This document shows, one piece after another, positions 11,340 to 21,800 of a stretch of 64,000 bases of DNA (the first letter of the stretch is position 1; each line of letters starts with the position of its first letter). The stretch is taken from NCBI GenBank assembly GCA_030248195.1, contig JASAND010028873.1:1-64000 (forward strand). The letters run 5' to 3'. A program made the translations under genes and the position numbers. This DNA comes from Trissonchulus latispiculum. Taxonomy: Eukaryota > Nematoda > Enoplea > Enoplida > Ironidae. The notes under the pieces are model-generated. The model was not told the origin of the DNA. It searched no databases and worked only from the letters and a program-made list of their open reading frames with translations.

Positions 11340-12280
11340 CTTCTATGATGTTGATAATAAGTAAATAACGTTTGCCTTTCAGCTACCGGGTGTTTCTAGA
11401 AACTATTATGGAAAGTGCGTAGCAAGTTCAGTTAGAAATATATACAGCCTCAGAGGAAAAGAAACTAGGTCTGTCCAATCGCAATGTTGTTGTCAAAAGC
11501 TACCTTGTGCTAGCTTTGTTTCACCCGAAATATAGGAGTAGTTCCATACGGTTCAATTGGAGAAGATGTCTTCTCTGCATTTACCCCCGTCAACTGCTTA
11601 AAATTTTTATAACAGTATGCCAATCCAGCTAAAATGTAAGTGTATGTTGCAACCACACTGTGTTCAAATATCACAAAATTGCTCGATTTCGCTGAAGTTT
11701 ATTCGAAAAGGTTTTTGTCTCAGATTGTGCTTAAACGTTGCGCACCTGAATTCCGAATATAAGCTTAGTGCTTACATTTACGGCTGGAAAAAGACTCATC
11801 GATTTTGATCACAGGGCTGAAATCGCATACAGTTAATCTTTCAGGTTTTGACAAATTCCAAGGCTAGTCGCACTTGGCAGATTTAGCCGTGATGACTTTG
11901 TTTTCGTTCGTTGAATTTATACGTAGGAGTTTGCTGAAGCTAAGACAAAGATGTTCAAACTTTTGGTTTTTCGAGGCTGCTGAAATCACATTGCGTTGCG
12001 CGTTAAATAGTTCACCTCACTCACCAACTTACTTATATAGGTACTGTTGCAGGCAGCCATTCTAAGGGGTGGTCCTTCTTGGTTAATTTTTCGATATTTA
12101 TATAATATTTTTAATATTGCACAGTCAAAATGGTATCCTTTAAAAAGTTTTTAAAATTAAAGTCGGATCACGTGCGATTGTTGAGTAATTTAATCTCAGA
12201 GCATGTCGAAGTATAAAAAGTTGTGTTTACATATAGCACCAGGTTTTATTGTTTCTAGGGATCACAACAGTATTCCCTCA
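11340..12280. other. Remainder of intron 2 of gene 2, left copy
   Basis: Nothing supported. Small frames at 11,617-11,808 and 11,874-12,065 recur in the right arm with substitutions that do not favour silent change, so they look like shared intron sequence rather than genes. Confidence 0.45.
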
Positions 12281-13097
12281 TAGATGGACAAATATCTTCT
12301 CTGTTGCAGTAAAATTGGCCGGCAACTACTGTTCAATAAAAGCACGTTGACAACCAGCATTGTCACATCAGAACGAAGTTTCCAGTTTACTTTAAATTTG
12401 ATTATAATTGTTTGTTTGTTTAGGTCTGCTCCCTACAGTTTCGATTTTCACTCAAACTGGATGGGAGTCGGAATTATCGGAAAGGATGACCACACCAAAT
12501 CTTGGTTCGACCGCATCTACTACGAAAAGGGCCCTTTCGTTCGAGGCGAATACTATTATCATTCAGAGACCATCAAGTACTGCAATGATAAGATCTGTGT
12601 GAGTGGAAACATGGGAACCAGTCACAAACCTCTGATCAACATCAAAGTTGTCCCTGTCAACTGCAAGGCCGATGCTGCCCCCATTCTTCAGCCTTACTGT
12701 GAAGGTTCACGACGTCGATAAACATTGAAAGCATGGGAATATTTCAATCTTAGTTTTGTGTAACGACAATTACCGATTTTTTGTAGTTTTGTGTTAATGA
12801 AATCGTGCTGTAGCATACTGTAGCAGTGTCTGAATTAAAGATGCTAAAAATTAACTAAGGATTGGTGGTAGCACAGAGGCTTGTCAATTTTCTAATCTTG
12901 CCCTAAAAATTTCCCCTAAAATCAGTCAATCAAAGTTTTCCTATTTTCGTTAAATTTCCAAAGATGTTCTTATTAGTTGTTCGAAAGAACATTGAAGACG
13001 ATGCAATCTGGTGTAGGGTGTCTGTTGGGTGGACGGTAGTGTTTAAATCGTTATGTTTACGTTCAGTTCGGATTGAGTCGTAATTCGTATTGGATCT

Positions 13098-13615
13098 TTT
13101 GCGCTTCCCTCCCTCAGTCCTAACTTTGAAATCTTGGATGGGTGGAGGCATATGGGTTTACAAATTCAAAAATTTTAAAAAGTTTATATTTTAGTTTGGT
13201 AAGAAGACCCGAAAAGTTATTTGAAAAAAATTTGCTGAAATCTTACGTACAGGGGTTTTCTTGGGCGCTGAGCACAAATCTGAAATCCGTTTTTCAATTC
13301 AGCTTTTCGTTAACTCATAGTGAGCTTACATGTTAAACTTGCAACTTTAGCTTATACTGAGCTAACAAGTAGCTAAATCGAAAAATGGCTTTGAGATTCG
13401 TGCTCAGCGCCGCAGAAAACCCGTGTATGCACGGTTTTGGCAAAATGCAAAATGGACCTCCCATACCAAACTAAAATTTATCATTTTTAAAATTTTGTTA
13501 AGATTTAAAAATTTTAGAATTTTGAATCCATCAGTATGCAGCCATACAAAATTTAAAAGCTATTGGTTAAAAAATCAAAAGCTAAGGATGGGGGGAAGCC
13601 CAAAGATCTCTCGCT
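13098..13615. mobile_element. Palindromic element downstream of gene 2 (four copies in the window)
   Basis: Inverted halves from GCGCTTCCCTCCCTCAGTCC to the complement-like GGGGGGAAGCCC near 13,595, with an internal hairpin around 13,330-13,370. The other copies are at about 17,380-17,910, 19,170-19,730 (indel-rich) and 23,480-24,000, following the four-fold structure of the core. Confidence 0.65.
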
Positions 13616-14199
13616 TTTGTGGTTATGTTGAAGGTTTTGAAGAAATAAATGTTGACGTTGCGCATTAACTTGAGTGCTACCAGAGTGCCAGTAACATCAG
13701 CAAAGGTTAGAACAGCCCTGAATACCAGGAGTAAATCATAGGAAGAGAACGACACTGCACTCTCTTCCTAGTGCGAAAGGTCTGTGTTGATCGATACGTT
13801 AAGGCCCAAATTTCCGGAAGAGACACGGTTAACATTGGTGCTATGCGTTTATGTGCTTTTGAACTAAAACACATCTGATTGACGGTCCGCTTGCTTTATG
13901 TCTAATTTATGAGTATCAGTTGAGTCCCTTCCGGCGTCGCAGAAAAATTAAGATAACCAACTGTGTAGTTTGTTCTTGTGTTGTAGTATTAAATATTTTT
14001 ATCTGACTACCCTTCATAACAACATACCGCTTCGTAAATAAAATCTTGGAGTTTGTCTATGGTTTCGACGCCACTTTCACCACAAGACTGCCTTTTGTAT
14101 TTTGATAAAACTGCTGCACGAGTACTTGACGGCATATCATTGGAATAAATACAACGATTCAGTTTAACTTGGTTCCTAAACGATATACGAACAGGGTTT
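13616..14199. other. No gene seen
   Basis: Intergenic sequence of the nested inverted repeat, repeated in the other arms near 16,830-17,360, 19,730-20,330 and 22,870-23,470. A frame at 14,007-14,270 recurs intact only where the copy is clean and shows no recognisable domain. Confidence 0.4.
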
Positions 14200-14285
14200 T
14201 TTTGCGTCCAGATGTGCGTCTGGACGCAAAGTTTCTTATCTGGACGCAATGAAATTTTTGCGGGACGCAAGCTAGACGCAACATT
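14200..14285. repeat. GACGCA-rich cluster
   Basis: The words TGCGTC and GACGCA occur repeatedly in about 85 bases, with a local perfect hairpin (GCGTCCAGA ... TCTGGACGC). Copies in the other arms are near 16,760-16,830, 20,338-20,420 and 22,790-22,868. Its role is unknown; it may be a transposon end. Confidence 0.45.
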
Positions 14286-14745
14286 ATTTCGGGAGAAAAT
14301 TCACTTTTGTAAGAGTAAAAACCTTAAATGTTTCCAGTACCAATTTTTCCGTTTTTTTTCCAAAATTTTCTTCGGGTCCTGGGGGCTCCGCCCCCAGACC
14401 CCCGCTGTTTCCCACTTTGTCATGGAATGCCAAGGTGCAAGGCATGCCTCAATGTTACTCAATGTCATTTGTTAAGTTGTTGTCCACTTGCATCCATATA
14501 TATCAGATCTTTTCGAACTCGTGAATTTCACTTCAATAAATACATAGAGATTACTAGGTGCATTTATATACATTTATATATATATTTATACATTTATATT
14601 GTTCTCATTAAACAGGACAGGCAGGATCAAGATTAGTACTAAAGTAAAACCCCGAGATTAATAAAATTTGCAACTGTAGCTGAAGCAGAATATCCAAATT
14701 TTTTGGTTCTTCTGAAAAACGTTAGTAGTATAGGGCGGCCGTTTC
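14286..14745. other. No gene seen; AT-rich with a CCTGGGGGCTCCGCCCCCAG hairpin
   Basis: A short GC hairpin near 14,378-14,400 is followed by a (TATA/TTTATACA)-rich tract near 14,560-14,600. It is repeated in the other three core arms. Confidence 0.4.
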
Positions 14746-15037
14746 ATGCCTCAATCCCAATCCCAAAACACCCAGTTCCTACCCTTACCCATCAAATACC
14801 TTAACACCCATCATATACCCTATACTCCCAGTACCCCCTTCCTTGACACCCAGTACTTACCCTTACCAACCACACACCTTCACAACACCCTGTTTCTGCC
14901 CCTGTACTTCCTGTCGAACATCCTGTTTATACCCCCAGTACTTCCTGCCATACTCCTAGAATTACACCCAGTTCCTACCCTTACCAACCACACACCTTGA
15001 CAACACCCAGTATATACCTCCAGTTCCAAAAGCATGC
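14746..15037. repeat. CACCCAGT/ACCAACCACACACC degenerate minisatellite
   Basis: Irregular repeats built from the words CACCCAGTTCCTACCC and ACCAACCACACACCTT. It is purine-poor on the + strand. Mirror or repeat copies sit at about 16,028-16,325, 20,880-21,165 and 22,131-22,400. The low-complexity reading frames across it look incidental. Confidence 0.6.
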
Positions 15038-16027
15038 ACACCTCTCCAAGCTTTCTCATCACCGTCCCTCTGCGTTCTTCCCCCGGGGTTCGGGACCCGG
15101 CGTCGGCTTCATTTCCTTACCAATCAAATACGTTCACTGCACCCTGTTTATATACCTAGTTCTCCTTGCTTGACACCCAGTACTTACCAACCACACACCG
15201 TCACCACATACTTTCGCATCACCCAGTAGCCGCACCAGGCCCTTCTCTGAGTCACTCCTAGCTTATATATACTTACCCTGACTTGATTTCACCTTGCTTA
15301 ACCTTTACCCGAACTTGTCATAATCCTTCTTTACGTTAAGTTTTCATCCACTCTAGGTTTATTCTCCGAGTCACTCCTAAATTACACCGTGCATTCTTTG
15401 AGACCACTTTTTCCAACTTCCATGGATTCTTGCCTTTTACCTTACCTAACTATCCTTTCGGCTTCCTTAATTTCATTCTCCGAGTCACTCCAATCCTACT
15501 CCGAGCATACACCCAGTCTATTTTTCGACTTTCACTAATACTTGCCTTTACTTTCGCTATCCTTCCTGCTTTCACAATTTCATGATCCGAGTCACTCCAA
15601 ACCTACTCCGAGTATACCCCGAGTAAACTCCGAACCTACTCTAAACATGCTCTGCTTTTGCTCCGTACCTGCTCTAAATATACTCCGTTATCACTCCTTT
15701 TATGTATTTTGACTTAGTAGGTCCTTGCTTTTGCCAATACCCCAAGTAGTCACCCAATATTTATACACCCAGTTCGTCCTACCTACCCATCAATCTCTAC
15801 TTTAAGTCTTCCCTGACGAAGCACCGTGATTTTCCCTATGCGTCACTCCTAGATTACACCAAGCCTACTTTGAACTTTTTATCGGGTTTTTAAACACCCA
15901 CCCTTAGTGTGGCTATTTCGTTTCACCGGAACCCGAAACCACCTCGACTTTAAGTCTTGAGTCACTCCTAAAGGACACCGAGCCTAGTCCAAGTATACAC
16001 CGAACTTCCTATAACCGAACACTTGTG
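15038..16027. repeat. Spacer of the nested inverted repeat, with dispersed GAGTCACTCC motifs
   Basis: A segment of about 990 bases without an open reading frame. The ten-base word GAGTCACTCC recurs at irregular intervals, each time followed by CTA or CAA and then an (A)CACC/ACTCC-rich stretch (near 15,250, 15,367, 15,482, 15,589 and 15,959; a CGTCACTCC variant is near 15,841). It also holds CTCCGAG and CACCCAGT words like the flanking minisatellite. The mirror copy is about 21,166-22,130, where the word reads GGAGTGACTC. Confidence 0.6.
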
Positions 16028-18274
16028 GGCATGCTTTTGGAACTGGAGGTATATACTGGAGTGTTGTCAAGGTGTGTGGTTGGTAAGGGTAGGAACTGGG
16101 TGTAATTCTAGGAGTATGGCGGGAAGTACTGGGGGTATAAACAGGATGTTCGACAGGAAGTACAGGGGCGAAACAGGGTGTTGTGAAGGTGTGTGGTTAG
16201 TAAGGAGTAAAGATACTGGGTGTCAAGGAAGGGGTACTGGGAGTATAGGGTATATGATGGGTGTTAAGGTATATGATGGGTAAGGATAGGAACTGGGTGT
16301 TTTGGGATTGGGATTGAGGGTCGAAACGGCCGCCCTATACTACTAACGTTTTCAGAAGAACCAAAAATTTGGATATTCTGCTTCAGCTACAGTTGCAAAT
16401 TTTTATTAATCTCGGGGTTTTACTTTAGTACTAATCTTGATCCTGCTGTCCTGTTTAATGAGAACATATAAATTATAAATATATATATAAATTATATAAA
16501 TCACCTAGTAATCTCTATGTATTTATTGAAGTGAAATTCACGAGTTCGAAAAGATCTGATATATATGGATCAAGTACAACAACTTAACAAATGACTTGAG
16601 TACATTGAGGCGTACCTTGCACCTTGGCATTCCATGACAAAGTGGGAAACAGCGGAGTTGGGGGGGCTATCCGAGAAAATTTTGGAAAAAAACGAAAAAT
16701 TAGTACTGAAACTTTAAGGTTTTTACTCTTACAAAAGTGAATTTTCTCCCGAAATAATGTTGCGTCTAGCTTGCGTCCGCAAAATTTCATTGGTAGATAA
16801 ACTGCGTCAGACGCACCATCTGGACGCAAAAAACCCTGTTCGTATATCGTTTAGGAACCAAGTTAAACTGAATCGTTGTATTTATTCCAATGATATCCGT
16901 AAGTACTTGCAGAGTTATCAAAACACAAAACACAGTCTTGTGGTGAAAGTGGCGTCGAAACATAGACAAACTCCAAGATTTTATTTACGAAGCGGTATGT
17001 TGTTATGAAGGGTAGTAGATAAAGATATTAATCTCAACACAAGAACAAACTACCAGTTGGTTATCTAATTTTTCTGCGACGCCGGAAGGACAGCATAACA
17101 TAAATTAGACTAAAGAAGCGCCTATAGATGTGTTTTAGTTCAAAAAATAAACCTAGCCAATTTCCGTCTCTTCCGGAATTTGGGCCTTAACGTATCGATC
17201 AACACAGCCTTACACTAGGGAAGAGTGCAGTGTCGTTCTCTTCCTATATTTACTCTGGTACTAGGGGTTCTAACCTTTGCTGATGTTACGGCACTCTGGT
17301 AGACTCAAGTTAATGCAACTCAACTATTTCTTCAAAACCTTCAACATAACCACAAAAGCGAGAGATCTTTGGGCTTCCCCCCATCCTTAGCTTTTGATTT
17401 TTTTTACCAATAGCTTTTAAATTTTGTATGGCTGCATACTGATGGATTCAAAATTCTAAAATTTTTAAATCTAACAAAATTTTAAAAATGATAAATTTTA
17501 GTTTGGTATTGGGGGTCCGAGGGGACGCGAAAAATTTTTTGAACAGCATTTTGCCAAAACCGTGCATACACGGGTTTTCTGGGGCGCAGTGAGCACGAAT
17601 CTCAAAGCCATTTTTCGATTTAGCTACTTGTTAGCTCAGTATAAGCTAAAGTTGCCAAAAGTTTAATATGTAAGCTCACTATGAGTTAAGGAAAAGCTGA
17701 ATTGAAAAAAAGTTTTCAGATTTGTGCTCAGCGCCCAAGAAAACTCCTGTATGTAGATTTCAGCAAATTTTTTCAAATAACTTTTCGGGTCCCCTTACCA
17801 AACTAAAATATAAACTTTTAAAATTTTTGAATTTGTAAACCCATATGCCTCCACCCATCCAAGATTTCAAAGTTAGGACTGAGGGCGGGAAGCGCAAAAG
17901 ATCCAATACGAATTACGACTCAATCCGAGTTGAGCGTAAACATAACGATTTAAACACTACCATCCACCCAACAGACACCCTACACCAGATTGCATGGTCT
18001 TCAATGTTCTTTCGAACAACCAATAAGAACATCTTTGGAAATTTAACGAAAATAGGAAAACTTTGATTGACTGATTTTAGGGGAAATTTTTAGGGCAAGA
18101 TTGGAAAATTGACAAGCCCTTGTGCTACCACCAATCCTTAGTTAATTCTTAACATCTTTAATTCAGACACTGCTACAGTATGCTACAGCACGATTTCATT
18201 AACACAAAACTACAAAAAATCGGTAATTGTCGTTACACAAAACTAAGATTGAAATATTCCCATGCTTTGAATGT

Positions 18275-18555
18275 TTATCGACGTCGTGATCCTTCACAGT
18301 AAGGCTGAAGAATGGGGGCAGCATCGGCCTTGCAGTTGACAGGAACAACTTTGATGTTGATCAGAGGTTTGTGACTGGTTCCCATGTTTCCACTCACAGA
18401 TCTTATCATTGCAATACTTGATGGTCTCTGAATGATAATAGTATTCGCCTCGAACGAAGGGACCATTTCGGTAGTACATCTTGTCGAACCAGTCCTTGTT
18501 ATGTTCATCCCTGCCGATGATTCCGACTCCCATCAGTTTGAGTGAAAATCGAAAC
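18275..18555 (-). pseudogene. Partial copy of gene 2 exon 3, ending at the palindrome centre
   Basis: Reverse-strand copy of the third exon, matching the 24,371-24,668 version (same patch sequence) but missing two bases in the ICVSG codons near 18,397 and one in the SNWMG codons near 18,533. It stops at the centre of the giant inverted repeat. No exons 1 or 2 accompany it, so it cannot be a complete gene. Confidence 0.75.
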
Positions 18556-18815
18556 TGTAGGGAGTCAGATCATCGTAGGGATGAACTGGAGACTGGTTCG
18601 GTAAGATATACCGAGTGGTCCTTCGTTCGAAGGCAGAGATTACTATTATCATTCAGGAGACCATCAAGTATTTGCAATGATAAGATCTGTGTGAGTGGAA
18701 ACATGGGAGACAGTCACAAACCTCTGATCAACATCAAGTTGTTCCTGTCAACTACAAAAAAGACATCTTGCCCACATTGTCTTCAGCTTACTGTGAAGGA
18801 TCACGACATCGATAA
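18556..18815 (+). pseudogene. Partial, indel-riddled copy of gene 2 exon 3
   Basis: This forward copy begins at the palindrome centre and carries many insertions and deletions in 260 bases compared with 12,470-12,721. It follows the 24,371-type sequence where alignable. Random indels without regard to codon structure point to raw-read error rather than evolution. Confidence 0.7.
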
Positions 18816-21800
18816 ACATTCAAAAGCAGCAAGTCTTCAATCTTAGTTTTGTGTAACGACAATTACCGATTTTTGTAGTTTTGTGTTAATTGTCGTGCTA
18901 TACTGTAGTGTCTAAAGATGTTAAAAATTAACTAGAGATTGGTGGTAGCACAGAACTTGTCAACCTCTTTTGCCTAAAAATTTCCCCAAAATCAGTAATC
19001 AAAGTTTTCCTGATATTGTTAAATTTCCAGAGATGTTTTCCTTATTTGGTTTGTTCGAAAGAACATTGAATATGCTTGAAACCTGGTGTAGAATTGTCTG
19101 TTGGGTGGATGGTAGTGTTTAAATCGTTATGTTTACGTTTCAGCTTCGGATGAGGTCGTATTCGTATTGGATTCTTTTGCGCTTCCCGCCCTCGAGATTA
19201 GCTCCGAAATCTTGGATGAGGTGGAGGTATATGGGATACAAATTCAAAATTTTCAGAGTTTACTATTTTTAGTTTTGTGGGGACCCGAAAAGATTGTTTG
19301 AAAAAATTTGCTGAAACTCTTGCATACAGGGGTTTTCTTGGGCGCTGAGCACTTTAAATCTGAAAACCTTTTTTCAATTCGAGCTTTCTCTTAACTCATA
19401 GTGAGCTTGCATCTTAAACTTGCAACTTTAGCTTTATACTGAGCTAACTTAAAGTGGCTAAATCAGTAACTTTGAAGATTCAGCGCTCACTCGCAGAAAA
19501 GCCCGTATGCCACGGTTTTGACATCCTTTCAAAAAATTTTCGCGTCCCGTCGGATTTACGGCACCAGCTAAAATTTTCGTTCTTACCGAGTTTATTTAGG
19601 ATTTAAAAATTTTAGAATTTTTGAATCCTGCATCGGTGCCTGCGAGCCATACAAGAAATTTAAAAGCTTCTTAAGTAAAAAAACAAAGGCTAGGGATGGG
19701 GAAATGAACTTAAAGATCGTCTCGCTCTCTTGTGGTTGTATTTGACTTGAAGGTTTTGAAGGAAATAAATGTGACGTTGCGCATTAGCTGAGTGCTACCA
19801 AAATGCCAGTAACATCGGCAAAGGGGTTGGTATCAGCCTGATTACCAGGGAGATGCAAAATCGCCTAAGGAAGAGGAACGACACTTGCACTCTCTTCCTT
19901 GAAAGGTCTATGATGATCGACACGTTAAGGCCCAAATTTCCGGAAGGATACGGTTAAGCATTGGTGCTATGCGTTTGCTGTGCCTTTGAACTAGAGCACA
20001 TCTGATTGACTAGTCCGCTTGCTTTGTCTAATTTATGTGTATCAGCTGGAGTCCGTTCCAGCGTCGCAGAAAAATTAAGATCCAACTGTGATGGTCTGTT
20101 TTGTGTTGTAGTTATTAAATATTTGCTATCTGACTACCCTTCATAACAACATACCGCTTCGTAATAAAATCTTGGAATTTTACATCTACATATGGATTTC
20201 GACGCCACTTTCACCACAAGACTGCCTTTTGTATTTTGATAAAACTGCTATTGCACGAGTACTTGACGGCATATCGTTGGAATAAATACAACGATTCAGT
20301 TTAACTTGTTTCCTAAACGATATACGAGCAGGGTTTTTTTGCGTCCAGATGTGCGTCTGGACCAAAGTTTTCTTATCTGGACGCAATGGAAATTTTTTGC
20401 GGGACTAAGCTGAGACTTTCGTATTATTTCGGGAGAAAATTCACTTTTTTGTAAGAGTAAAACCTTAAATTTTCCAGTACCAATTTTCCCGTTTTTTTCC
20501 AAAATTTTCTTCGGGTCCTGGGGGCTCCGCCCCGCAGACCCCGCTATTTCCCACTTTGTCATGGAATGCCAAGGTGCACAGTTCCTCAATTTACTCAATT
20601 CATTTGTTAAGTTGTTGTCCACTTGCATCCATATATATCAGATCTTTCGAACTCGTGAATTTCACTTCAATAAATACATAGAGATTACTAGGTGCATTTA
20701 TATACATTTATATATATATTTATACATTTATATGTTCTCATTAAACAGGACGAGCAGGATCAAGTTAGGTACTCAAAGTAAAAACCCCAGATTAGTAAAA
20801 TTTGCAACTGTAGCTGAGAGCAGAATCATCCAGATTTTTTGGTTCTTGCTGAAAAACGTTAGTAGTATAGGGCGGCCGTTTCACTGCCTCAAATCCAATC
20901 CCAAAGCACCCATTCCTACCACTTACCCATCAAATACTTTAACACCCATCATATCCCTATACTCCCAGTACCCCCTTCCTTGACACCCAGTACTTACCCT
21001 TACCAACCACACACCCTTCACAACACCTGTCGCGTACGTAAACCTCCTGTTTCTGCCCCTAGTACTTCCTGCCATACTCCTAGAATTACACCCAGTTCCT
21101 ACCCTTACCAACCACACACCTTGACAACACCCAGTATATACCTCCAGTTCCAAAAGCATGCCCACAAGTGTTCGGTTATAGGAAGTTCGGTGTATACTTG
21201 GACGGTGTCCTTTAGGAGTGACTCAAGACTTAAAGTCGAGGTGGTTTCGGGTTCCGGTGAAACAGAAATAGCCACACTAGGGTGGGTGTTTAAAAACCCG
21301 ATAAAAGTTCAAAGTAGGCTTGAGGTGTAATCAGGAGTGACGCATAGGGAAAATCACGGTGCTTCGTCAGGGAAGACTTAAAGTAGAGATTGATGGGTAG
21401 GTAGGACGAACTGGGTGTATAAATATTGGGTGACTACTTGGGGTATTGGCAAAAGCAAGGACCTACTAAATCAAAATACATAAAAAGGAGTGATAACGGA
21501 GTATATTTAGAGCAGGTACGGAGCAAAAGCAGAGCATGTTTAGAGTAGGTTCGGAGTTTACTCGGGGTATACTCGGAGTAGGTTTGGAGGTGACTCGGAT
21601 CATGAAATTGTGAAAGCAGGAAGGATAGCGAGAAGTAAAGACAATTATTAGTGAAAGTCGAAAAATTAGACTGGGTGTATGCTCGGAGTAGGATTGGAGT
21701 TACTCGGAGAATGAAATTAGGAGAAGCCGAAAGGATAGTTAGGTAAGGTAAAGGCGAGAATCCATGGGGATTGGAAAAAGTGGTCTCAAAGAATGCCGGT

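Larger units (their letters stand above)
9242..12721 (+). pseudogene. Actinoporin-like gene 2, left-arm copy, frameshifted in exons 1 and 2
   Basis: Forward copy of the intact reverse-strand gene at 24,371-27,825. Exons: 9,242-9,460 (219 bases against 218), 10,579-10,716 (138 against 144) and 12,424-12,721 (298, same length). Exon 1 changes frame just after the conserved cysteine near 9,390. Exon 2 lacks six bases at three separate places near 10,594, 10,628 and 10,682. Exon 3 is fully open with its splice acceptor and stop, but a stretch of about 60 bases (12,474-12,535) differs at roughly one base in three from all other copies. As written it cannot make the full protein. The splice sites are conserved, so recent decay or sequence error are both possible. 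Intron 1 contains an AT-rich microsatellite and a palindromic element; intron 2 contains another. Confidence 0.78.
12424..18550. repeat. Nested inverted repeat inside the left half (2.6 kb arms, 1 kb spacer)
   Basis: The segment from about 12,424 to 15,037 (gene 2 third exon, a palindromic element at 13,098-13,615, a GACGCA cluster and a CACCCAGT-type minisatellite) returns in reverse complement at about 16,028-18,550. The arms share sequence up to an AAAAGCATGC at the spacer edge and then diverge. The left arm is clean. The right arm shows many small deletions between about 16,300 and 17,000 (for example the G-rich run near 16,660 against its mate near 14,385). Confidence 0.88.

Noticed and set aside
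17845..18066. 73-codon frame beginning MPPPIQDFKV, also at 12,930-13,151 and 23,941-24,162
   Set aside because: Recurs only because the core is repeated; no domain, partly inside a palindromic element, and broken in the fourth copy.
20296..21330. Long frames across the indel-rich core
   Set aside because: They arise from low-complexity repeats and random indels and have no intact equivalents in clean copies.
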